Assembly: GCF_918797505.1 (NCBI RefSeq)
Contig: NC_092797.1
Location: 50,752,157-50,816,156, forward strand
Source of the DNA: Bemisia tabaci
Lineage: Eukaryota > Arthropoda > Insecta > Hemiptera > Aleyrodidae
Direction: 5' to 3'
Length of the DNA: 64,000 bases
This document shows positions 58,601 through 62,345 of the stretch, piece after piece; the first letter of the stretch is position 1; every line of letters begins with the position of its first letter. The position numbers and the translations under genes are program-made. Below the pieces are notes generated by a model that had not been told where the DNA came from, made no database searches, and was given only the letters and a program-made list of their open reading frames with translations.

Positions 58601-60235
58601 AGCTTGAGCAAAGGCGAAGAGCCGCAGAAAATAATGTCACTGATATTCTCGTTTGGTCTAATGATCGAGTCATTTCATGGGTCGCTTCCATCGGTCTCAA
58701 GGTATTTTCATTTATTTTACACTCATTCCTTTTATTACGTATTGAAGAAGACATTTGCACCGTAAGCTCACCCAGAAAATAGGCTCAAATGTATCCCTAA
58801 CATTTGAACGTAAAAGATGAAGATTATTCATACAGTGGCCATTTCAGGTCGATGGTTTTACGAAAAGATTTGTTTTTTAAATGTAAAAATACAAGTAAAA
58901 TCACACAGTAGACCAATAGTGATATGTGACTTGTTTTTCATACAAAATTTTTTCCCCATGATATGAAAGGTGTGCGTTCGCAATCAGATTAGAACAAGCT
59001 GGAGAGAAGAATCCATTGGTAAATAAGACTCTACTTCACTTTGACTTAGTGGCTAAATGCTTCATAAAATTGACTAGATCCATTTCAAGTTGGTCTGAAA
59101 TAGGGGTGTTCAAACGAATTCTTGCTGGAACACTATCGGTATCGTCTCTTACCGAAACTGTTGGCAGTACCAACAAAGGGCCATGATAGCGTTAACAGCC
59201 AGCCTTAACGGAGTTTTAAGAGCTCGCACTCAATGCGTTGTTGCCCCATGTGTCAGTTTGTCAAATCGCCTGGCGCGGCGGCGCGTAACAGATGTAGAAA
59301 CGGCAACAGCTTATTTTTGTCAGCTCTGAAAACTCAGATCGCTATCGGTAAGAGGGCTCTTATCGTAACTTTCTTGACGGAACTGTTTCGGTAGCTTACT
59401 GACAACGGATAAAACAGCCCTAGTCCGAAATAACCAGTCATCGTTTGCCCTGCTTTATGCCCTGTCATGACACCATTTATTGTATTTTTCAGGAGTATGC
59501 GAATAACTTACTTGAATCTGGTGTCCATGGAGCCTTGATAGCATTAGATGAAAGCTTCGATTACAACAGTATGGCTTTGGCACTTCAGATACCAACGCAG
59601 AATACTCAGGTAACTAATCCTAGAATTTTAAGGTGATTCTCCAGTGCTACTTTAAAAAAAAAAAAAAACACTATGTTGCGTTGCTGAAATCTCACAAAGC
59701 TAAAGAAGCTCAGTAGAGGGATATCTACAACTGCTGAGGGCAATTACTCCTGATTAGTCGCATCCAAGGCATTTTACCTAACCCTACTTTTATCTGGGAT
59801 CAAATTCTGTAGCTCCAGAATTTATATACCTTATCGCTTTCGTGTCAATGGGAAAAAATATTCTGAAAGGCCATGTCTTGATTTACCTTAGCAACATTGC
59901 AAGAAATAGTTTCAAAAATCAGCTCGCTGGCTCAGAACAAGTTAAAAGAGTTATCAGGAGTTTCAAGACCGTATGACCTCAATCTATTAGATCACTATTT
60001 AATGGATTGATTCGTCAGTCCTATGAAATGAATTGATGGAGGTCTCATTGTAGTATCAAATGAAGTTGGGAAAATAATTATGTAAGGAGACCAAACTTCT
60101 TTTTGGTGAAATTCCAATGAAATTTGTGATTAATAGTTTCTTTTGTTGTGGTTACAGGTTCGCCAGGTGCTAGAAAATGAATTTAATCGTCTTGTATCAA
60201 TCGCAATGGAGAGACATCCTAATGACAAATCTTGA
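22515..60235 (+). CDS. Liprin-alpha: Liprin-alpha (PPFIA/syd-2 family) gene, 24 visible coding exons, 5' end missing
   Basis: Liprin-alpha is a cytoplasmic scaffold of the presynaptic active zone. In animals it binds LAR-type receptor phosphatases, RIM/ELKS, GIT and kinesin-3, and it organises synapse assembly and vesicle transport. Twenty-four exons with GT-AG borders join without a frame break into 3,240 nt (1,079 aa plus TGA). Residues 1-480 are heptad-rich coiled coil with the hallmark blocks [29 protein letters not shown] and [12 protein letters not shown]. Residues 496-805 are a Ser/Pro/Gln linker. SAM domains lie near 830-897, 912-978 and 997-1068. The 5' exons for the MLDERD-type N-terminus were not found, so roughly 100 residues are missing, most likely upstream of the window. 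Introns range from 366 bp to 10.6 kb. Family assignment is very secure. The exact isoform is inferred. Confidence 0.97.
22760..22998. mobile_element. GCTTGGAGGA foldback element (copy 2)
   Basis: Arms TTGAGCAGCTTGGAGGACAA / TTGTCCTCCAAGCCGCTCAA. Lies 144 bp past the donor of the first visible liprin exon. Confidence 0.82.
22999..24213. other. Intronic, no gene seen
   Basis: Liprin intron sequence with a poly-G run at 23537-23552 and decayed repeat pieces ending in TTTTTAGACACCCT near 23440. No coding exon was found. Confidence 0.5.
24214..24376. mobile_element. Decayed CACTGG-related MITE
   Basis: Left end CACTGGAAAAAAAAGTTCC and internal GATTTCCTTTTGATTCGAAT match the subtype at 19783. The right end is eroded and one arm is partly deleted. 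Confidence 0.7.
25715..26112. mobile_element. GAAGTTGAGGTC foldback element (copy 2), expanded
   Basis: Arms AAGTTGAGGTCATACGG / CACGTGACCTCAACTT; the centre is about 190 bp longer than copy 1. It lies about 155 bp before a liprin exon. Confidence 0.75.
26269..26433 (+). CDS. Liprin-alpha: Liprin-alpha exon, residues 35-89
   Basis: Reads [19 protein letters not shown], then [10 protein letters not shown] and [19 protein letters not shown]. This is the most conserved part of the N-terminal coiled coil. Acceptor is CGGCAG, donor is AAG|GTAAGG, phase 0 at both ends. It is followed by the largest visible intron (10.56 kb, full of MITEs). Confidence 0.97.
27264..28268. mobile_element. Large inverted-end element with a CACTGG MITE inside
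   Basis: Ends GGAGGGTATAGATTCGATTG and CGATCGAATCCATACCCTCC are inverted copies rich in CGAT motifs. About 1 kb, with no transposase ORF. A CACTGG-family copy occupies about 27943-28165. A weaker relative may lie near 4040-4190. Confidence 0.7.
27943..28165. mobile_element. CACTGG-family MITE (copy 6), left end eroded
   Basis: ACACATTGGATCTAGAGGCC arm on the left and TTTTTTTTTCCAGTG on the right. The first bases of the left end are degenerate. Nested in the element at 27264-28268. Confidence 0.82.
28274..28743. mobile_element. AAGGCCTCGATAGACG foldback element with duplicated right arm
   Basis: Ends AAGGCCTCGATAGACGATC / GATCGTCTATCGAGGCCTT. The right 183 bp are present twice in tandem (about 28378-28560 and 28561-28743) with few differences. 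It starts 5 bp after the previous element ends. Confidence 0.87.
28800..29350. other. CpG-rich patch in the large liprin intron
   Basis: GC-rich with G and C runs, open on both strands. No protein family was recognised. It could be an internal promoter or a composition island. Confidence 0.4.
29628..30628. mobile_element. AATGGGCC foldback element, second copy, with two nested insertions
   Basis: Right end TAGCTGAAGTTCGCAACAGG then CCCATT pairs with the left AATGGGCC...GCAAACTTCAGCTAGAGC. The left arm is split by a CAGGGTGTCTA element (29641-29932) and a GGACGTATTT hairpin piece (about 30015-30095). Confidence 0.75.
29641..29932. mobile_element. CAGGGTGTCTA element (copy 3), nested
   Basis: Ends CAGGGTGTCTAC / GTAGACACCCTG, flanked by CATTG (29636-29640) and TATTG (29933-29937). 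It interrupts the left arm of the element at 29628-30628. Confidence 0.87.
30700..31345. repeat. About 600-bp repeat family (copy 4)
   Basis: Near full-length: AACGAAAACACATCCAGGAT at the left, core at 30884-30973, and TTTATTCATCCGTAATGCTA at the right. Confidence 0.78.
31477..31566. repeat. Core-only copy of the about 600-bp family (copy 5)
   Basis: GAAAACGCCTTCAATTGTGG through CCTTACAAATGCGACGG, about 130 bp after copy 4, with unrelated sequence to the right. Confidence 0.75.
31700..32050. repeat. Foldback repeat with a 51-bp internal tandem duplication
   Basis: Inverted arms TAAAAACCCCGAATGATATA and TATCATTTGGGGTTTTAGGG. Inside, a 51-bp unit starting GCCACAACAAATTTGAC is present twice (31839-31889 and 31890-31940) with one visible change. 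Confidence 0.7.
32051..33839. other. Intronic, no gene seen
   Basis: Part of the 10.6-kb liprin intron. Some GC-rich stretches (32190-32280, 33370-33460) and a G run near 33610. No splice-supported coding exon. Confidence 0.5.
33840..34330. repeat. About 600-bp repeat family (copy 6)
   Basis: AACGAAAATACATCGAGGAT left block, AAAACAAGGAGATGGGCG, core at 34053-34144, then CTCTAGCTAGAATT-like right part, eroded at its end. Confidence 0.76.
34365..34548. repeat. About 600-bp repeat family (copy 7), left end cut by a hAT-like MITE
   Basis: AACCAAAACACATCCAGGAC and AGTAGGAGATGGGCGAACAA match the left third of the family. Sequence then breaks at the CAGTGGCG element (34549). Confidence 0.72.
34549..34728. 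mobile_element. CAGTGGCGTGGCGTG hAT-like MITE, second copy
   Basis: Left end CAGTGGCGTGGCGTGC, right end CGTCACTG, shared GCGAACACCTTAATGATCGA. The centre is a T-rich run. It interrupts a copy of the roughly 600-bp repeat family. Confidence 0.78.
34980..35228. mobile_element. AACGCCGTATGAGC element (copy 6), diverged
   Basis: AAAAACGTCGTATGAACAC on the left and GTTCATACGGCGTTTTTTTC on the right, with ATGTTGCCAAATCTC inside. Outer ends are eroded. Confidence 0.7.
35659..35910. mobile_element. AACGCCGTATGAGC element (copy 7)
   Basis: Ends TGCCGTGCTAGGGAAGAACG / CGTTTTTCCTTAGCATGGCA, 252 bp, same layout as copies 2 and 3. Confidence 0.82.
35911..36990. other. Intronic transition from repeat-dense to AT-rich DNA
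   Basis: After the hairpin at 36018-36095 the sequence turns uniformly AT-rich with few repeats, up to the TTTTTACAG acceptor at 36990. No extra exon was recognised. Confidence 0.5.
36018..36095. mobile_element. GGACGTATTTATGC perfect hairpin, short version
   Basis: A 28-bp perfect stem (36020-36047 with 36066-36093) containing GCTAAAAGGAACTATG and an 18-nt loop. Same family as 42308-42433 without the inner module. Degraded relative near 30015-30095. Confidence 0.82.
36991..37065 (+). CDS. Liprin-alpha: Liprin-alpha exon, residues 90-114
   Basis: A 25-codon exon reading [19 protein letters not shown], coiled-coil sequence that continues directly from ALDEK of the previous exon. Acceptor is TTTTTACAG, donor is GAA|GTAAGC, phase 0. 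Confidence 0.96.
37300..37720. repeat. Diverged direct duplication in a liprin intron
   Basis: About 37310-37435 and 37555-37690 align: ATAGAGCTTTCATT with ATAGGGCTCTCATT, GATCTAGAACAAAGG with GATTTAGAACAGAGA, ATTCCAAGCAACATGA with ATTCCAAGGAACATGA. Offset is about 240 bp. No coding potential is seen. Confidence 0.7.
37780..37905 (+). CDS. Liprin-alpha: Liprin-alpha exon, residues 115-156
   Basis: Reads [18 protein letters not shown] and onward to PISSIK. The LQQYK start matches the insect liprin continuation after TTKDE. The rest is a polar linker that varies between species. Acceptor is TTCCACAG, donor is AAG|GTAATT, phase 0, so it could be skipped without a frameshift. Confidence 0.93.
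39682..39771 (+). CDS. Liprin-alpha: Liprin-alpha exon, residues 157-186
   Basis: Thirty codons starting [14 protein letters not shown], equivalent to the KRLSNGS segment of vertebrate liprin-alpha, then a Asp/His/Gln-rich stretch. Acceptor is TTTTAACAG, donor is CAG|GTAAAT, phase 0. Confidence 0.92.
40850..41017 (+). CDS. Liprin-alpha: Liprin-alpha exon, residues 187-242
   Basis: Coiled-coil exon with [19 protein letters not shown] and then [16 protein letters not shown]. Heptad spacing is continuous. Acceptor is CCTAACAG, donor is CAA|GTAAGG, phase 0. Confidence 0.95.
41772..41891 (+). CDS. Liprin-alpha: Liprin-alpha exon, residues 243-282
   Basis: Contains the family signature [19 protein letters not shown] followed by [16 protein letters not shown]. 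Acceptor is TTTTTACAG, donor is AAA|GTAAGT, phase 0. Confidence 0.97.
42272..42715. repeat. Tandem duplication of about 145 bp, one unit holding a MITE
   Basis: GCAGGCGAAATGGAAGCCTT and GCAGGCAAAATGAAAGCCTT, then TTGTCAATAATGACT, TTTCAATCTTTCAGAACT and TTACTTCGTACATGC / CTCACTTCGTAGATGC recur. The first unit is split by the MITE at 42308-42433. Confidence 0.82.
42308..42433. mobile_element. TTGGACGTATTTCT short palindromic MITE (126 bp)
   Basis: Ends TTGGACGTATTTCTATCAAA / TTTGATAGAAATATGTCCAA, with a second inverted pair CATGAGCCCTG / AGGGCTCACG inside. Inserted in one unit of a local tandem duplication whose other unit lacks it. Confidence 0.88.
42771..42890 (+). CDS. Liprin-alpha: Liprin-alpha exon, residues 283-322
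   Basis: Reads [20 protein letters not shown], matching the family's leucine-rich EKL-EQKL segment, then a polar stretch [14 protein letters not shown]. Acceptor is TTTTTTTCAG, donor is GTG|GTAAGA, phase 0. Confidence 0.95.
43807..43963 (+). CDS. Liprin-alpha: Liprin-alpha exon, residues 323-374
   Basis: Reads [20 protein letters not shown] through [19 protein letters not shown], matching the family block RHGN-EER...KMNEEHNKRLS. The donor TCAG|GTACAA leaves one base, giving phase 1 into the next exon. Confidence 0.96.
44135..44464. mobile_element. CAGAGAGTATGG hAT-type MITE, perfect 8-bp duplication
   Basis: Ends CAGAGAGTATGGAAGGTTAG / CTAACCTCCCATACTCTCTG, with GGGCCCGACT-type inner arms. 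TACCAACC stands at 44127-44134 and 44465-44472. 330 bp, in the liprin intron 43964-45094. Confidence 0.92.
45095..45216 (+). CDS. Liprin-alpha: Liprin-alpha exon, residues 375-415
   Basis: The carried G plus AA completes Glu, giving [20 protein letters not shown], a hallmark of the family. Acceptor is TTTTCCAG, donor is AAG|GTAACC. The preceding intron carries a MITE with a perfect 8-bp duplication. Confidence 0.97.
45531..45811. mobile_element. GCGGGCTGATTATTG foldback element (copy 3)
   Basis: CAGCAGGCTGATTATTGAAA on the left and TTAATCAGTCCCCTGCGG on the right, with TAGACAAAGCAATGGGCATA near one arm. Lies in the liprin intron 45217-46821. Confidence 0.8.
45804..46090. mobile_element. CTGCGGACCGATTATTG palindrome abutting copy 3
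   Basis: Shares the end phrase but has a different interior: arms carry GGACATAGATGACATGAG and CATAGCCGACCAATCACGC. It begins where copy 3 ends, so two related foldback elements share a border. Confidence 0.75.
46822..46934 (+). CDS. Liprin-alpha: Liprin-alpha exon, residues 416-453
   Basis: Coiled-coil exon [20 protein letters not shown] then [18 protein letters not shown]. Acceptor is TTTTCAG. Donor GCG|GTAAGT splits the final Arg codon (phase 2). Confidence 0.93.
47487..47613 (+). CDS. Liprin-alpha: Liprin-alpha exon, residues 454-495
   Basis: Begins the Ser-rich linker: [20 protein letters not shown], then [16 protein letters not shown]. Acceptor is TTTTCCAG, donor is AAG|GTTTGT. This part is poorly conserved. 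The call rests on exact phase fit on both sides. Confidence 0.87.
47970..48202. mobile_element. GCAGAAGGGAACCAAGCCAC foldback element
   Basis: Arms of about 70 bp: GCAGAAGGGAACCAAGCCAC ... GTGGCTTGGTTCCTTTCTGC, then AGCTATTGCC / GGCAATTGCT. In the liprin intron 47614-48558. Confidence 0.82.
48559..48698 (+). CDS. Liprin-alpha: Liprin-alpha exon, residues 496-542
   Basis: Contains [20 protein letters not shown] then [13 protein letters not shown], equivalent to the conserved DLLSPSGHSDAQTLAMMLQEQ block of the family. Acceptor is CTTTTCAG. Donor AG|GTGAGC splits Arg (phase 2). Confidence 0.96.
49581..49925. mobile_element. CAGTGTTCAAAACTCA hAT-like MITE
   Basis: Ends CAGTGTTCAAAACTCA / TGAGTTTCGAACACTG; flanks GTTGAAAA (49573-49580) and GTTGAAGA (49926-49933), an 8-bp duplication with one change. 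Inside are GGCGCCATGG and AGGGGCCA phrases. It ends 70 bp before a liprin exon. Confidence 0.85.
49996..50188 (+). CDS. Liprin-alpha: Liprin-alpha exon, residues 543-606
   Basis: Reads [20 protein letters not shown], a conserved short coiled coil, then a Ser/Pro/His-rich tail with [12 protein letters not shown]. Acceptor is TTTCAG, donor is ACC|GTAAGT, phase 0. A 345-bp hAT-like MITE ends 70 bp before the exon. Confidence 0.96.
51819..51911 (+). CDS. Liprin-alpha: Liprin-alpha exon, residues 607-637, possible cassette exon
   Basis: Thirty-one codons, [20 protein letters not shown] then [11 protein letters not shown], with no domain. Acceptor is TATACAG. The donor CAG|GTCAGC is weaker than the others. 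Both ends are phase 0, so skipping would keep the frame. Alternative use is an inference. Confidence 0.82.
53799..53917 (+). CDS. Liprin-alpha: Liprin-alpha exon, residues 638-677
   Basis: Reads [20 protein letters not shown] then [19 protein letters not shown]. The ALRL block resembles the PRALRM motif of liprins. Acceptor is TTTTGCAG. Donor GAG|GTTAGT leaves phase 2. Confidence 0.9.
54284..54352 (+). CDS. Liprin-alpha: Liprin-alpha short exon, residues 678-699
   Basis: A 69-bp exon that completes Arg and then reads [20 protein letters not shown]. Acceptor is GTTTCAG, donor is GAA|GTAAGT, phase 2. It is low-complexity linker, supported mainly by splice sites and phase. Confidence 0.8.
55116..55296 (+). 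CDS. Liprin-alpha: Liprin-alpha exon, residues 700-760, with tandem CAGCAG acceptor
   Basis: Contains [18 protein letters not shown] and the conserved basic motif [18 protein letters not shown], which in all liprin-alphas precedes the SAM region. Two acceptors lie in tandem (CACAG|CAG|GATT). Using the first starts the exon at 55113 and changes Lys to Asn-Arg. Donor is AAG|GTAGAT, phase 0. Confidence 0.96.
56365..56501 (+). CDS. Liprin-alpha: Liprin-alpha exon, residues 761-805
   Basis: Ser/Met-rich linker with [18 protein letters not shown] and a basic end DFDRRKK, like the KDRRLKKKHELL run that enters SAM1. Acceptor is TTTAAG (non-CAG). Donor GAA|GTAAGT leaves phase 2. Confidence 0.9.
57048..57254 (+). 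CDS. Liprin-alpha: Liprin-alpha exon with most of SAM domain 1, residues 806-874
   Basis: After [15 protein letters not shown] comes [20 protein letters not shown], then [20 protein letters not shown]. This is SAM1, almost identical across animals. SAM domains 1-3 pack together and bind partners such as CASK and liprin-beta. Acceptor is TTCAACAG. Donor AG|GTGAGT splits Ser. Confidence 0.98.
57863..58126 (+). CDS. Liprin-alpha: Liprin-alpha exon with end of SAM1 and SAM2, residues 875-962
   Basis: Completes SAM1 with [19 protein letters not shown], then SAM2 as [20 protein letters not shown] and [19 protein letters not shown]. Acceptor is TTCTGCAG. Donor AG|GTATGT splits Arg. Confidence 0.98.
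58545..58701 (+). CDS. Liprin-alpha: Liprin-alpha exon, end of SAM2 and start of SAM3, residues 963-1015
   Basis: Reads [20 protein letters not shown] (end of SAM2), a basic helix, then [19 protein letters not shown] (start of SAM3). Acceptor is CCATCAG, donor is AAG|GTATTT, phase 0. Confidence 0.98.
59101..59422. mobile_element. TAGGGGTGTT hAT-like MITE
   Basis: Ends TAGGGGTGTT / AACAGCCCTA; flanks GTCTGAAA (59093-59100) and GTCCGAAA (59423-59430), an 8-bp duplication with one change. The centre is GC-rich (CTGGCGCGGCGGCGCG), unlike the intron. It ends 70 bp before a liprin exon. Confidence 0.85.
59493..59609 (+). CDS. Liprin-alpha: Liprin-alpha exon, core of SAM3, residues 1016-1054
   Basis: Reads [20 protein letters not shown] then [18 protein letters not shown], the conserved core of SAM3. 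Acceptor is TTTTTCAG, donor is CAG|GTAACT, phase 0. A hAT-like MITE ends 70 bp upstream. Confidence 0.98.
60158..60235 (+). CDS. Liprin-alpha: Liprin-alpha last exon and stop, residues 1055-1079
   Basis: Reads [20 protein letters not shown] then PNDKS and TGA at 60233-60235. It completes the last SAM3 helix and then stops. Vertebrate liprin-alphas run on to a C-terminal PDZ ligand, absent here, and no clear internal donor leads to a longer form. Acceptor is GTTACAG. Confidence 0.93.
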   Translation, partial: VRQVLENEFNRLVSIAMERHPNDKS

Positions 60236-60460
60236 TATTACGCCCCTGGCGACTCCAGGACTGCTCTCGCATCATAATTTTGTGATTAGTTTGTTTTTTG
60301 TTGGAAATCCTGTCTGACATGAAGTCGAACGTAGAGGAGATCAGAAGTTGATTTGATATTTATTTTCAGTTTTTGATCTTCAGTCAAGGTAATGCTAGCC
60401 GTACAACTTTGATCTCTTTTTTAAGACCAGGGAGATCAATAAAGTTGTTTGGTGATAATT
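60236..60460 (+). other. Likely short 3' UTR of liprin-alpha with AATAAA at 60438
   Basis: AT-rich non-coding sequence directly after the stop. AATAAA at 60438-60443 is followed within 30 bp by a TTTGGTGATAATTT-like U/GU-rich run, so it is a plausible cleavage signal. More AATAAA sites at about 61982 and 63254 could give longer UTRs. Confidence 0.5.
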
Positions 60461-60990
60461 TACCTTACTTCCTTGTATCATGGGAAGATATGCATATCGC
60501 CGAGTCTCATTTTATGACAGAGCTGTAGCTCAAAATTCCCCGGTTTGTTTTGTCTTTCAATCAACGCTGTTGAAAGTTAGGTGAATTTTTTTTTTTTTTT
60601 TTTTAAATTCTTCTCAAGCTACAGCATTCTCATACATTATCAATGTCGTTCATTAAGAAGCAATGATGAGGCCAACTAAAAATTTAAAGGTTGTGATGAA
60701 ATTTTTATTAGTTTGAATATTGTCTCTTCTGAGGAATATCAGCAATGTGCTACCATCTTCAGTGGTCTTTTTATCGCTTTTTTTTCTAAGTTTCAAAATG
60801 AGGAGTTGACTGTGATATCGCTGAAAACTTACTCTTTTCCATTCATTCATCAGCTTTTCCCTCTGACCTTTGAAAAAATTGTTAATTAATTTTTCTCAGA
60901 CTGTTGTTTTTACTTCTCTTGACAAATCTCTGAATAGTTGATAACTAACATTTTACGATCCAATCAAGGTGATTTGTCAAGGTTTCTGGT

Positions 60991-61381
60991 GTGGTCGAAC
61001 TGGCGTGCAATATATCGCATTGAATAAGTAAAAAATCTCAGCACATTTTAAATTTTTAGCTGAAAAAAGAACAAGTGCTCCTGCGCATGAGCCTAAAAAA
61101 TCATACTAAACCAAAAAATTGGCAAAATATAGAGAAGTGAAAGCAGGATCCGTTTTGGAAAAAAACCTTGTATTCGATACAGAAATCGATAACTATATCT
61201 ACTGCGAGGTTTTTTCCAAAAAGGATCCTGCTTTCATTTCTCTGAATTTTGCCAATTTTGTGGTTTAGAATGATTGCTTAGGCTCATGCGCATGGGTTAT
61301 TGTTCTTTGTTTGGCTAAAAATTTAAAATCTGCTGAGATTCTACTGAATCAATGTGGTATCTTGCATGTTAGTTTGACCAC
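60991..61381. mobile_element. GTGGTCGAACT foldback element downstream of liprin
   Basis: Arms of about 150 bp from GTGGTCGAACTGGCGTGCAA / AGTTTGACCAC inward through GCGCATGAGCCTAA and AGCAGGATCC-type blocks. About 390 bp, non-coding. Confidence 0.85.
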
Positions 61382-62300
61382 GTCAGAAACCGTAACGAAT
61401 GACCTCAAAGGGACATTATTACAAGCCATTTAAGGAAAGTAGCTAAAATGGTCTGTTATACAAGGTGCGAATTCAAGTATTTTGATGTATGTTTTCTCAT
61501 TATTTCATGCCGAAGACGATTTGTAAATCGGAAATTATTAATAGTAACTCTTAACGAAGGTACCAAAGTTTTTTCAATTCATGAATCCAAACCTCTTGCT
61601 CATGAAAAAAAGAATATGATCTACTTGAGTTGAATTGCATACCAAATGTAACTGTGACAGTCTTTGCAGTATGTAAATATGACAACCTCAATATTGGCTC
61701 TTTGGCTAAGCCTTTTTGAATACACTTTGGAGAACACACAGTGGGGAAGGAACACACATAATGCGCAATTTAACTTGAGTATTCTCTGGCTTTTTTTTTT
61801 GTGAGAAGGAAATTTAAATTCTTCATAACGAATGTTAAGTAAGAACGTTATTTTAGTAACTTTCAACCCCTGAATTATAACAAAAATTCGAACTTACTGT
61901 CCAAATCATGTTTGTAAATTTTGAAGAAGAAACTCATATTAAAATGCTTAAATTCGTACGTTGTCTAGCGATCCTTTGTCAAATAAAAAAATTTATTTCT
62001 CAAGCTTTAACTTTCTCTTTTAAAAGTTCACCGAAGGTTGATATCTTGAAGTCAGAGTTGTGATGAAGTAATCTTCAGAGTCCCCAGTGAGCATGAAAAG
62101 CACATTAGGCTATGCAGGAAAATATTGAAGTCTTTCCAGTTCCAAAGCTCTTTTTTTGTATACAAGGTATTGAATTGAAATTCTTTTCATGTACAAGTCT
62201 ATAGTCAGTATCCTAATTTTAACCGCAAATCATTCCATTAACAGTGAAAGTGAATAATTGACTAAAGCTTAATTTTTTACAGTGACCTCTCTCTGGTTTA

Positions 62301-62308
<8 letters not shown>

Positions 62309-62342
<34 letters not shown>
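62309..62342. repeat. Poly-T tract
   Basis: About 34 T in a row, 2 kb past the liprin stop. On the minus strand this is a poly-A stretch. Confidence 0.9.
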
Positions 62343-62345
<3 letters not shown>

